Assembly (NCBI GenBank): GCA_029194675.1
Contig: JARFXP010000005.1
Span: 62,001-126,000 of the forward strand
Direction of reading: 5' to 3'
Source: Nitrospira sp.
Lineage (GTDB): Bacteria; Nitrospirota; Nitrospiria; Nitrospirales; Nitrospiraceae
DNA length: 64,000 nt
In this document: positions 40,313 through 48,657 of the stretch, piece by piece
Numbering within the stretch: the stretch's first letter is position 1
Layout of the letters: each line of letters opens with the position of its first letter
Notes under the pieces: model-generated
What the model was told of the DNA's origin: nothing
What the model saw: the letters and a program-made list of their open reading frames with translations, nothing else
The model's database searches: none
Translations under genes and position numbers: made by a program

Positions 40313-40948
40313 ATGAGTGATTATCGTGTGCTTCCAGGACCAGAACACTTCCTCCCCCCAGCTGCCGCAAGCATGGGAATTCGATTACCGAATCCAGGCG
40401 AAGCCCATATCAATGGCGTGATTACCTCGGAAGAAAATGCCTATGAAGAAGCAGCGCGTCAGTTCTTAATGGCAAAAGTACCGACGATCTTCCCCGGGCC
40501 CTTGGTGCTTTGGGCATGGAACGAAAAGGCCGCAAAGAAAGCGACGGCCATTCGGCATCTTTTTAACACGCTGAAGGAATGCGTTCAGCCAAACCAAAAG
40601 CCGATGTTGATTCCAATGCCGGACTACCGTCCCAAGTATCCAAAGATCAACCCCGAAATCGAGATCAACCCGAATCATCCAAATTTGACGATCTGGCACA
40701 ACAAGATCGACTGCTGCGTATTTATCGGCGTCCATTGTCATCAAGCCAATCTATCGCTGAAGATTATTCGTGGAGGGACATCCTGCTATACTATCGCCAT
40801 GTGCGCGCAGGCCGGCCATGAAGATGCTATGCTTTCATTCCGCGATGCATCGGTCGACAAGATCATGCGATTGGCCGACACCATAAAGCGCTTGAAAGGG
40901 ACCGTCCAACCAAAACTGACGCCGGTGAAGAACGCCGTCTCAGATTGA
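40313..40948 (+). CDS. 2-oxoacid:ferredoxin oxidoreductase epsilon-like subunit (CO dehydrogenase CdhB-like)
   Basis: A 211-residue protein directly before the alpha subunit. The N-terminus (LPGPEHFLPPAAASMGIRLP) and the middle (LVLWAWNEKAAKKATAIRHL; DCCVFIGVHCHQANLSLKII) resemble the epsilon/beta subunit of CO dehydrogenase/acetyl-CoA synthase (CdhB-like, Pfam CO_dh). In five-subunit pyruvate or 2-oxoglutarate:ferredoxin oxidoreductases of Hydrogenobacter and Nitrospira an extra small subunit of this sort is known. Its catalytic role is not established. ATG 40313 was preferred over GTG 40310. Confidence 0.75.
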   Translation: MSDYRVLPGPEHFLPPAAASMGIRLPNPGEAHINGVITSEENAYEEAARQFLMAKVPTIFPGPLVLWAWNEKAAKKATAIRHLFNTLKECVQPNQKPMLIPMPDYRPKYPKINPEIEINPNHPNLTIWHNKIDCCVFIGVHCHQANLSLKIIRGGTSCYTIAMCAQAGHEDAMLSFRDASVDKIMRLADTIKRLKGTVQPKLTPVKNAVSD

Positions 40949-40988
40949 TCCTTTTGAACCTGTCTGTGCGTGAAAGGAGGCTGGGTCC

Positions 40989-42200
40989 ATGGCAGAAACA
41001 AAATCCCTCATTGGGACACAAAATAAAAAAGGTCAGACCTATACTGATACCTGGAAAATGATGAATGAGGCTCCGCGTACGCCTTCATTCTTCACAGGCA
41101 GTGAAGTCATCAAGGAAGCTCTCCGTCGGGCAAGTTGCGATGTCATGATCGCGTATCCGATCACGCCGCAGAGTGAAGCCGCTGCATTGATCGGCGAATT
41201 ATTTGCCGAAGGCTATATCGGAGACTACTTTCGCGGCGAGAGCGAATTTGCCGTCATGTCGCAATGCGCCGGTTCCGCGTTTGGCGGAGCCCGTGTGTTC
41301 ACGACAACAGCGGGACCGGGCACCATGCGGGCCATGGAGAACTTCCCGATGTGGGCCGGCGCCAGATTGCCGATTCAGATGATTGTCACCTGTCGAGGGA
41401 TCAACTCACCGCTCTCGATTCAGCCAGACACGCTCGAAATCGCCTACCTGCTGAACACCGGAATGTTAGTGTGGCATGCAGAGACGGCTCAAGACTTCTT
41501 CGATTGGATTCTGAAGGGTTACATGGTGTCGGAGGAGCCGGAGGTGCACCTTCCACTCGCACTGTGCTGCGACGGGTTCTTTGTCACCCACACAAAAGAC
41601 GTGGTGAATCTGACGCCAGCGGACATGTGCCTCCCACCATATGACCCCTACCGGTCTCCCGTACCTTGTATGGATATGGAGTGTCCGCCTGTTCGGATGA
41701 TGCGCGACCCGTTTGTCATGAAGAGCAACTACATCAGCTATGCAACACATGCTAGCTGGCAGCAAGAAATTTGGGCTGCTGTCGAACGCTCGCGAAAACA
41801 TTCGATCCATTGGCTGAATGGTCTGATCGACACGGAAAATACGGACGCAGACATCGTAATCGTAGCTTCAGGCACAGCCGTTTCTCAGGGTCGAGAAGCG
41901 ATTCGGTTGTTGGAAGATGAAGGAGTGCGCTGCGGCCTCGTGAAGGTGAAGACTTTGCGTCCCTGGCCGGAAGAAGAAATTCGTGAGGCCACCAAGAACG
42001 CGAAGCACATCTTTGTTCCGGAGTTCAACGTGACCGGCTGGCTGGCCAAAGAAATCCGGGCCACCGTCCCAAATCCTCATCGAGTTCATGCCGGTCCACA
42101 TGTTTGTGGAGGCATGACGATGCCGCCGGAGATCATTGTGTCTGAAATCAAGACGGCCCTCGGGATGAAAACTTTCTCCCTGGCTGGTCGTGGAAGCTGA
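40989..42200 (+). CDS. 2-oxoacid:ferredoxin oxidoreductase, alpha subunit
   Basis: The pyrimidine-binding subunit of a TPP enzyme that reversibly joins CO2 to acetyl-CoA or succinyl-CoA with ferredoxin. The 403 residues have the domain I motif MIAYPITPQSEAAALIGELF (about residues 53-72), then FRGESEFAVMSQCAGSAFGG with the TPP-activating glutamate, TTTAGPGTMRAMEN, and a C-terminal transketolase-like domain (ADIVIVASGTAVSQGREAI). AAAGGAGG stands before the start. Whether the substrate is pyruvate or 2-oxoglutarate cannot be told. Confidence 0.9.
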   Translation: MAETKSLIGTQNKKGQTYTDTWKMMNEAPRTPSFFTGSEVIKEALRRASCDVMIAYPITPQSEAAALIGELFAEGYIGDYFRGESEFAVMSQCAGSAFGGARVFTTTAGPGTMRAMENFPMWAGARLPIQMIVTCRGINSPLSIQPDTLEIAYLLNTGMLVWHAETAQDFFDWILKGYMVSEEPEVHLPLALCCDGFFVTHTKDVVNLTPADMCLPPYDPYRSPVPCMDMECPPVRMMRDPFVMKSNYISYATHASWQQEIWAAVERSRKHSIHWLNGLIDTENTDADIVIVASGTAVSQGREAIRLLEDEGVRCGLVKVKTLRPWPEEEIREATKNAKHIFVPEFNVTGWLAKEIRATVPNPHRVHAGPHVCGGMTMPPEIIVSEIKTALGMKTFSLAGRGS

Positions 42201-42256
42201 GTCATATTGACTGTGAACCTGTCCGCTCTCACGAGCGACATTGAGGAGGCCTATAT

Positions 42257-43168
42257 ATGAGCAAGGAGCGTATTCAAATATCCGAAGCCCTGTACGACAT
42301 TATGCCATCGGACTATCAGGACCTCGTGAAGAGCGCGACATACGGCAAGGATGACCGCGGTTGGAAGGACATCGGGACATCGAAGGAGCTGATTGAGCAG
42401 CATTCGCTCTGCGCCGGCTGCCCCGAGTCCATGGCCTTCCGTTACATATTGGCCTCTCTCCCCAATCCCGAGGACACGGTTATGGTCGGTTCGACCGGCT
42501 GTACCAGTCTGGTATTTCCAATGGTTGCCGTCCATAACATCCACTCGTTGTTTGGAAACCAAAATGCGATCGCATCGGGCCTTAAACGTGCCCTCAGCGT
42601 CAGATTCCCAGGCCGTGTAAAAGACGTCGTCGTCCTCGCCGGTGACGGGGCGACGGTCGACATCGGTCTGGATATGACATTGCAGGCCTGGTTCCGACAA
42701 GAGAAGTTCACCACCATCTGCTTCGACAACGAGCTCTATGCCAACACCGGCGGACAGGAGAGCGGGCTTATGCAGAAAGGCTTTGTCGCAAAGATGGCGC
42801 CGGTCGGGAAGTTATTCGATAAGGTACGACTGCCGGAGATCGCCCGTGAGTCCGGCTGTCACTATGTGGTGAACTGCACGGTCAGCAAACCATCCCTGGT
42901 CGAGAAGGTTATCCGCAACGCCGTGCACATAGCCCGAGAAATCGGCCCGACCTATCTCCAGCTCTACACTCCATGCATTCTCGAAATCGGCAAGAACAGC
43001 ATGGAAGGCTTGCAAGAAATGCGTGACTCTGAGAAGCCGACCGAGCGGTTCGCGTATAAGGAATACATCAGCGATCCGGCGAAGCAACTGTTGGCCGAAT
43101 TGGCCGCCAAGGATAAAGAACGGAAGGCAGCCGCTAAGCAGTTGGCCGCACAGGCACAAGCCAATTAG
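42257..43168 (+). CDS. 2-oxoacid:ferredoxin oxidoreductase, beta subunit (TPP-binding)
   Basis: This 303-residue subunit carries the TPP motif GDGATVDIGLDMTLQAW (about residues 127-143) ending in FDNELYANTGGQES, and the iron-sulfur cysteines beginning with LCAGCPESMAFRYIL near residue 53. Together with alpha it forms the catalytic core. The C-terminus is a charged, Ala- and Lys-rich helix. It follows alpha by 56 bases and is followed by gamma after 15. Confidence 0.92.
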   Translation: MSKERIQISEALYDIMPSDYQDLVKSATYGKDDRGWKDIGTSKELIEQHSLCAGCPESMAFRYILASLPNPEDTVMVGSTGCTSLVFPMVAVHNIHSLFGNQNAIASGLKRALSVRFPGRVKDVVVLAGDGATVDIGLDMTLQAWFRQEKFTTICFDNELYANTGGQESGLMQKGFVAKMAPVGKLFDKVRLPEIARESGCHYVVNCTVSKPSLVEKVIRNAVHIAREIGPTYLQLYTPCILEIGKNSMEGLQEMRDSEKPTERFAYKEYISDPAKQLLAELAAKDKERKAAAKQLAAQAQAN

Positions 43169-43183
43169 AACGGGAGGCCATTG

Positions 43184-43891
43184 ATGATCAAGAAGCGACT
43201 TAATATCCGGATGTCAGGTTTAGGCGGACAAGGTGCCGTCACCGCCGCTCACGTCATGGCCATGGCCGCCAATAGGGATGGAAAGTTCTCCATTTCGAAC
43301 CCATTTTTTGGTGCCGAGAAACGCATGGCTCCGGCAGAGAGCTATTGCCGGATCGGAATCGAACGAATCTACGATCGAGGGGAACTCGTGTTTCCGGATG
43401 TGATCCAGGTGTTCCATCCTCAGGTCATTACAATGGGTAAAAGTTACACCATGCCGTTCTATTCAGGCATCAAAGAAGGCGGCGTGGTCATCATCAACTC
43501 CGATGTTCCACTGCTTTCCGAAGAGGATATCCAGCGTCTTAAAGATTTGAACGTTGCCGTGTTCTATATTCCCGGCACACAGATCGCGATCGAAATAGCC
43601 GGAACGGAGTTGTCGACTAACATGACCATGATCGGTTCCGTCGCCGGTATCACCAAGTGCGTATCGATGGAAGCTCTAGATGGCGCGCTCCAGGAACGAT
43701 TCGGCAAGAAGTTCGTCGCCTCGGGCGGCACCGCCTCGCTGGACGAAGCCATCAAGAAAAAGTTTGCAAAGAAGGAAATGCTTCTGGCAAAGAATTTGGC
43801 AACCGTCAAGCGTGCATACGATATCGCCAGTGAGTGGGCGGAAAAGAACAAGATCGAATTGCGGGTCGGCACTCCGGCCGTCGCTGCGTAA
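43184..43891 (+). CDS. 2-oxoacid:ferredoxin oxidoreductase, gamma subunit
   Basis: A 235-residue gamma subunit with the typical start LNIRMSGLGGQGAVTAAHVMA (about residues 6-26), ESYCRIGIERIYDRGE, and AGTELSTNMTMIGSVAGITK. The C-terminal 45 residues are lysine-rich and longer than in many gamma subunits. ATG 43184 has CGGGAGG six bases upstream; the TTG at 43181 was not used. Confidence 0.9.
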   Translation: MIKKRLNIRMSGLGGQGAVTAAHVMAMAANRDGKFSISNPFFGAEKRMAPAESYCRIGIERIYDRGELVFPDVIQVFHPQVITMGKSYTMPFYSGIKEGGVVIINSDVPLLSEEDIQRLKDLNVAVFYIPGTQIAIEIAGTELSTNMTMIGSVAGITKCVSMEALDGALQERFGKKFVASGGTASLDEAIKKKFAKKEMLLAKNLATVKRAYDIASEWAEKNKIELRVGTPAVAA

Positions 43892-43909
43892 GAGAAGGAA
43901 TCACCTTGC

Positions 43910-44188
43910 ATGTATAATGTCGCACAAGTCATCGATGAGAAATGCACGGCCAAGAAAGGTTGCCGGCTGTGCATCATGTACTGTCCTGAGGCTAATTGTT
44001 TGGACTTGAACACGAGCAAGATGGTAGCTGAGGTGTTCATCGACCGCTGCAAAGGCTGCGAACTATGTGTGGTCGTCTGCAACGCCGCCAAGCACGAAGC
44101 GATCGTGATGCAAGCTGTCAGCGCCAGCGGTCAGCTCATGTCGAAAAAGGGAGAATCCGCAGCTTTGGGGCAAGCCTATCAAGGTTGA
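43910..44188 (+). CDS. 2-oxoacid:ferredoxin oxidoreductase, delta (ferredoxin-like) subunit
   Basis: A 92-residue protein with two [4Fe-4S] motifs: CTAKKGCRLCIMYCPEANC (about residues 12-30) and CKGCELCVVVCNAA (about 48-61). It would pass electrons between the TPP site and ferredoxin. The C-terminal 25 residues have no cysteines. It is last in the operon and followed directly by a terminator. Confidence 0.92.
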   Translation: MYNVAQVIDEKCTAKKGCRLCIMYCPEANCLDLNTSKMVAEVFIDRCKGCELCVVVCNAAKHEAIVMQAVSASGQLMSKKGESAALGQAYQG

Positions 44189-44208
44189 CCGAATTCGGTT
44201 TGAATGAC

Positions 44209-44242
44209 AAAACCCCATGGCGCCAACGCTATGGGGTTTTTT
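44209..44242 (+). terminator. intrinsic terminator of the oxidoreductase operon
   Basis: AAAACCCCAT pairs with ATGGGGTTTT around GGCGCCAACGCT, followed by six T residues (44237-44242). It lies 20 bases past the delta subunit stop. Confidence 0.88.
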
Positions 44243-44264
44243 GTTGGTAGTCAGCGAGGACCTT

Positions 44265-44534
44265 ATGGAGAATGAAGACAACGTCATCGGGGAGCTGCTC
44301 CGGGAAATCGCCGCCTTGATCGGCGAATACCCAAAGGCTATTGAGCGACGGGCAGCGGTCATCCAAGCCACAGGCAAAGATCCCGAGCTCGTCGAGAAGC
44401 TCGTCAAGGCCGCCGACACCATGCGCGATAGTGGCAACCTTTACCTGACGTGGGCCAAACATTACGCCGCCTTGGCTGAAGGCAACACCGACGCCTCCTC
44501 CGACGAAGACGAAACCGATGATTTCGACGTTTAA
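44265..44534 (+). CDS. small acidic protein of unknown function
   Basis: An 89-residue, mostly helical protein (MENEDNVIGELLREIAALIG...) ending in a strongly acidic tail (SSDEDETDDFDV). No family is recognised. ATG 44265 is preceded by GCGAGG with five bases between. It comes directly after the terminator of the oxidoreductase operon and before tRNA-Asn, so it is either expressed by readthrough or from a promoter not seen. Confidence 0.6.
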   Translation: MENEDNVIGELLREIAALIGEYPKAIERRAAVIQATGKDPELVEKLVKAADTMRDSGNLYLTWAKHYAALAEGNTDASSDEDETDDFDV

Positions 44535-44561
44535 AAAATCTCCCTATTCCTCAAAGAGTTT

Positions 44562-44570
44562 TGCTAAAAT
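44562..44570 (+). promoter_or_regulatory. candidate extended -10 promoter for tRNA-Asn
   Basis: TGCTAAAAT at 44562-44570 fits an extended -10 (TGnTAAAAT), 28 bases upstream of the tRNA. No convincing -35 was found at the usual distance. Confidence 0.35.
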
Positions 44571-44597
44571 GCCTTCCTCCTTTGCTGAAATCACTGT

Positions 44598-44673
44598 TCC
44601 CCGGTAGCTCAGTTGGTAGAGCAGCCGGCTGTTAACCGGCTGGTCGCAGGTTCGAGTCCTGCCCGGGGAGCCA
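44598..44673 (+). tRNA. tRNA-Asn (anticodon GTT)
   Basis: A full cloverleaf: acceptor TCCCCGG/CCGGGGA, D arm GTAGCTCAGTTGGTAGAGC, anticodon stem CCGGC/GCCGG with loop CTGTTAA (anticodon GTT), T arm GGTTCGAGTCC, discriminator G and encoded CCA. Confidence 0.95.
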
Positions 44674-44938
44674 CTGCCTTTCTCCTATAACTCTCCATTT
44701 CGTATCCTTATCAGGCTGTTCTCGGCTGGCTTGACGTGGTTCAACAGCCACTTCAAGCGTTCGGATACCGAATCCCTGTCCGATATCGATCGCAACAATT
44801 TACTTAGGTGGCTGATTTCGAGGAGGCACTCCGCTATAACCTCCAGCCATTTTGTCCACCCTCATTGGGCAGAGTCACGTTCACGAGTCGGTAGGAGAAT
44901 CCGCACCGGCGGAACCGCCGGAGAAAGAACAGTGCTAC

Positions 44939-45349
44939 ATGAGTTACTTGTGTTGTACCATTGGCCGCTATTCTCTCACGGTTGTGATGCTAGTCTTCGT
45001 GCTGTTCAGCAGCCCAGCCCAAGCCGAGCGGTATGTGGCAGGGCAGGCTGGAGCCACCTTTAACCCTAAAAGCGGCAGTCAACGTGTCAGATCGCCTGGG
45101 TCCCTCGTCAGCATCATGTTCCGCTACCAGATAGGTCGATTGGAACCATACGCAGGGGGATGGCTGGGTTCAACTTCGGGATCTGCTTCCAGCATAACGA
45201 CCGCTGTGAAAAGGAAGGGGTTCGCTCTACACAAACTCTCAACACAGCCAAGAGGAAGGACCGACTTGATCAGCATCAGAAAGAACGGTCGATTAGTACT
45301 TATAGTTCCATCGACAATCGTCGATAGTGTCCTGGCCTCCTCATTCTAG
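44939..45349 (+). pseudogene. possible remnant of an outer-membrane beta-barrel protein
   Basis: A 136-residue frame starting with a clear signal peptide (VMLVFVLFSSPAQA) followed by ERYVAGQAGATFNP and FRYQIGRLEPYAGGWLG, which resemble the first strands of small OmpW- or OprF-like barrels. The rest (SASSITTAVKRKGF onward) no longer looks like alternating beta strands and is basic and low in Gly/aromatics. This suggests a truncated or frameshifted copy. A short intact secreted protein remains possible. The 265 bases before it (44674-44938) hold nothing recognisable. Confidence 0.35.
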
Positions 45350-45357
45350 ACCGTTGC

Positions 45358-46005
45358 CTATGCTGTCACCGAAGCCAACCGGCTATTGATCGCTCGTACG
45401 CCCACTCCACTCTTCAGCACGATCTCACAAACATGATCCAGTCGCTCGATATGCTCGTAAGCCGCCCAGGGATCCATGGCGACCGAACAAACTCCGTGAT
45501 TTGCCTGCCCCACAATGTCGAACTCAAGCGTGCCATCTTTTCCAAGACCTAAGCCCTCCGACGTTGCATCGGCCAGATCACGAGATAAAGCCGGCAGCGG
45601 CGGGACCGTGGGCCCTACTCTGGTGTAGCGGGCAATTTCCGGAAATTCCGAGCTGATTGCCTGCAAGTCGATCCCTGCATAGATAGCCGCCACAACGTGC
45701 GTGGCGTGGACATGAACGACGGTGCGCGTCCGCTTGGAATCACGCTGCAGATTCCAGTGCATCCACAGTTCTCCCGATGGCTTTTGTCCATCTCTTACGC
45801 TGGGGACCAGCCGACCGGTCAACGGATCGGTAATAATTTCCAGCCTGACGACATGCTCAGGGTGAACGATCGTCTTGCGCCAACTGGAGGGCGTGATGTA
45901 CAGATACCTCCCTTCCCGCTTCCTCATACTGATATTGCCGTCTCTCGTCGTGATCCAACCTCGCTCATAACAACGTCTCATGACATCGCCGATGGCCGTC
46001 AGCAT
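45358..46005 (-). CDS. class II aldolase/adducin-family protein
   Basis: A 215-residue zinc-dependent fold of the fuculose-phosphate aldolase type: DGNISMRKREGRYLYITPSS near the start, zinc-binding histidines in VVHVHATHVVAAIYAG (about residues 97-103) and a third in QANHGVCSVAMDPWAAYEHIE (about 170). The family includes aldolases, epimerases and dehydratases of sugar phosphates; the substrate here is unknown. It converges with the short gene at 44939-45349. Confidence 0.85.
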   Translation of the reverse strand: MLTAIGDVMRRCYERGWITTRDGNISMRKREGRYLYITPSSWRKTIVHPEHVVRLEIITDPLTGRLVPSVRDGQKPSGELWMHWNLQRDSKRTRTVVHVHATHVVAAIYAGIDLQAISSEFPEIARYTRVGPTVPPLPALSRDLADATSEGLGLGKDGTLEFDIVGQANHGVCSVAMDPWAAYEHIERLDHVCEIVLKSGVGVRAINSRLASVTA

Positions 46006-46119
46006 GATTCCTCCATTTAAAACACAGAATAGCTCTGATATGGTTTGGTTATCGGCGTCTTAAGCCGACTTTGGAGCCGTCTTCAAAGCGCACCATCACA
46101 GGAGTGCACATTGTACACC

Positions 46120-47121
46120 ATGAACGATGACATGATCACCGACATCGCTTCGTCGTTTCAACCGCCATTACCCCTCCGGAACGCTCATCTCATGACCCTC
46201 GTCCCCCGCTACGTGCCGCGGGACACGTCCTTGGCAGGATTGCCTCAGGAGTCGCGTTACTTTCCTGTTGAGCCACATGCACAGCTTCTGGGATTCTGCC
46301 ATTGGCAAGACGATCGCAAGGCGTCCGCCACAGTGGTGCTGGTTCACGGCCTTGAGGGCTGCAGTGAATCGCGATACATGCGCGGCATTGCTGCAAAGGC
46401 CTATCGCACAGGCTTCAACGTCATCCGCATGAACCAGCGTACGTGCGGCGGCACGGAACATCTCTCCTCGACCCTTTATAACAGCGGCCTGAGCGGAGAC
46501 TACCGGGCTATCGTGAAGGAGCTGGTACAACGCGATGGCCTCGAACGGATCTGGTTAGTCGGATATTCCATGGGTGGGAATCTTGTACTCAAAGCAGGTG
46601 GCGAGTTTGGCCGGACCGAGCCCGCGCTGACGGGAGTCGCAGCAGTATGCCCGAACATCAACCCGGCCGTTTGTGCTCGTGCATTGGAGGAGCCTCGTAA
46701 TTTCATCTATCATCGCCACTTTCTCATGCGGTTGAAATCGAGATTGCGGAGAAAGGCGGCCCTGTTACCTAGGAAATGGGATCTTTCGCAACTCGATCGG
46801 ATCGCCACGATCAGCGAATTTGATGATCGCTACACGGCTCACGATGGAGGCTATCAAAACGGCGCCGATTATTACGATCGGGCAGGCGCACGCCATGTGC
46901 TCGATGCCATCGCAGTTCCTACCCTCATTATTACGGCGCAAGACGATCCGTTTATTCCATACTCGATGTTCACCGCCCCGACGATTAAGCGGCACCGTCA
47001 CATTCGTGTGGTCGCGCCTCGCTACGGAGGTCATTGCGGGTTTTTTCACCGAGGCCTGAACGGAGAAGACCCGTACTGGGCGGAGAACCGCATCGTGGAC
47101 TTTTTACTGGGGCTGCTGTGA
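46120..47121 (+). CDS. YheT-type alpha/beta hydrolase
   Basis: A 333-residue alpha/beta hydrolase of the YheT/ABHD1 group. The N-terminus LRNAHLMTLVPRYVPRD is typical, then VLVHGLEGCSESRYMRGIA (oxyanion region), NQRTCGGTEHLS, the nucleophile serine in LVGYSMGGNLVLK (about residue 150), and the histidine in RYGGHCGFFHRG (about 308). These are carboxylesterases of unclear substrate. ATG 46120 was preferred over a TTG at 46045; the spacing to AGGAG is long, so ATG 46132 is also possible. Confidence 0.83.
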   Translation: MNDDMITDIASSFQPPLPLRNAHLMTLVPRYVPRDTSLAGLPQESRYFPVEPHAQLLGFCHWQDDRKASATVVLVHGLEGCSESRYMRGIAAKAYRTGFNVIRMNQRTCGGTEHLSSTLYNSGLSGDYRAIVKELVQRDGLERIWLVGYSMGGNLVLKAGGEFGRTEPALTGVAAVCPNINPAVCARALEEPRNFIYHRHFLMRLKSRLRRKAALLPRKWDLSQLDRIATISEFDDRYTAHDGGYQNGADYYDRAGARHVLDAIAVPTLIITAQDDPFIPYSMFTAPTIKRHRHIRVVAPRYGGHCGFFHRGLNGEDPYWAENRIVDFLLGLL

Positions 47122-47165
47122 GAGCCCCTCACTCAAGCTCGTCTCATGCATGACAAAGTGAGTGA

Positions 47166-48653
47166 CTACACGATCACGCTTTGTAAGTGGGTCCGCACAT
47201 CTTCCAGATAGGTCTTAAACGGGTCCGGCATGGGAAACGGGGCATGACCGCGCACTTGGAAAATCGACCAGTTGATGACATAGGGAGGGAACAATCCATC
47301 AGGCGCTGGAAACTGATCCATTCCTGAGGCTGGCCCCTCATTCAGGAGATGTCTGACCAGTTCACTGCGGCCGTAGGCACGCGTGTTTTTCGGCGCCGTT
47401 TCCATCGCCAGATGGATGAGGCGGTCTGTCGTTACCCGAGGGGCACGCCCCTCTTCCAATAATCCATGATACAACCCTTTCTCGTGATTCAGATTGTGAT
47501 ACTCCAAATCCAAGCTTTTCATCATGGGATCGACCCAGTCGACATGTTCCGCTTCTCGAAAGCATTCCAGCAACCACAGTTTGGACGCCCAGTCGACACG
47601 CCCGACGAGCTTTTGATAATCGCCGCGCAGGTCATGGAGCACCGATGCCCATTGGACAAGCACCCAATCGGTTTCTTCATCCTGCCCCTTGCAATACCGA
47701 ACCGCACAGTCAAGAAACCGTTCTTGAATATCCAAAGCCGACATCGTTTTTTGAGACTGCAACTGGATCAACCAGCGCCGTTCTTGATCCTGGGAAATCT
47801 CTTGGAGCGCGTCCACCGGCTCGTCGATCTCTAAATCCTGAGGCGCATGTCCTTCCTCAATGAGCTGCAGCACCAGCCCTGTCGTTCCGAGCTTCAATGC
47901 CGTCGCATATTCGGCCATATTGGAATCGCCCAGCAGCAGATGAATCCTTCGGTATTGATTGGGATCGGCCAAAGGCTCATCTCTCGTGTTCACGATGGCT
48001 CGATTGTGTTGCACCCATTCGAAGAAATCGTTCACGATATAGTCGGCACGTTGGGAGATTTGAAAGGGCAGCTCCGATACATGATGCACACCGAGAGCCG
48101 AACGTGGAAGGATTAACCGATCCGTCTGAATCCAGGCATCTTGTGGAGCGGCGGAACCGACACGCCCGGAGCCGGTAAAAATCTGCCGGGTCACAAGAAA
48201 CGTCACGAGTGGAGCAAGCCCGCGCCTCGAAAAAGGAAACCGTCGAGATACCAGATAGTTCTCATGCGAGCCGAAAGTCGCGTCGGTTTCATGATCGATG
48301 TTGTTCTTGATCAAGGACACCTGTTCTGAGAAGCCGAGCTCTTCGAGAGCTTGCTGTAGCAGGTGATCTCCGGCACGATCGGACGCCACGACATCGGTGA
48401 GAGAATGACATTCCGGCGAGGCATACTCCAAATGCCCCATGTCCAAATAGATTCGTCCGGCGTTGGCGAGAAATCCCCCATTGCCGGGAGGCTCATCATG
48501 CCCACGATGATGAAGGTCGAGGACGCCTCTTCGCTGGACATGGAACAGCTGGTCACGGAGCCTATGGGCAAACCAGGTCGGTGAATGATCAGGGTGATCC
48601 TCGTGAATCAAGAGCCCGTATTCAGTCTCCAAGCCGAAGATACGGTTTAACAT
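47166..48653 (-). CDS. pafA: PafA-type Pup/UBact ligase
   Basis: PafA joins the C-terminal glutamate of a Pup-like tag to lysines of target proteins, using ATP. The 495-residue protein has the carboxylate-amine ligase fold: FGLETEYGLL with the catalytic glutamate near the N-terminus, GRIYLDMGHLEYASPECHS, the Mg/ATP loop KNNIDHETDATFGSHENYLVS, and NTRDEPLADPNQYRRIHLLLGDSNM. It lacks the WDYxxEDP...DARGF insert of the other paralogue, which is why I call this one PafA. It is last in the proteasome operon, four bases after prcA. Confidence 0.85.
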   Translation of the reverse strand: MLNRIFGLETEYGLLIHEDHPDHSPTWFAHRLRDQLFHVQRRGVLDLHHRGHDEPPGNGGFLANAGRIYLDMGHLEYASPECHSLTDVVASDRAGDHLLQQALEELGFSEQVSLIKNNIDHETDATFGSHENYLVSRRFPFSRRGLAPLVTFLVTRQIFTGSGRVGSAAPQDAWIQTDRLILPRSALGVHHVSELPFQISQRADYIVNDFFEWVQHNRAIVNTRDEPLADPNQYRRIHLLLGDSNMAEYATALKLGTTGLVLQLIEEGHAPQDLEIDEPVDALQEISQDQERRWLIQLQSQKTMSALDIQERFLDCAVRYCKGQDEETDWVLVQWASVLHDLRGDYQKLVGRVDWASKLWLLECFREAEHVDWVDPMMKSLDLEYHNLNHEKGLYHGLLEEGRAPRVTTDRLIHLAMETAPKNTRAYGRSELVRHLLNEGPASGMDQFPAPDGLFPPYVINWSIFQVRGHAPFPMPDPFKTYLEDVRTHLQSVIV

Positions 48654-48657
48654 GAGA

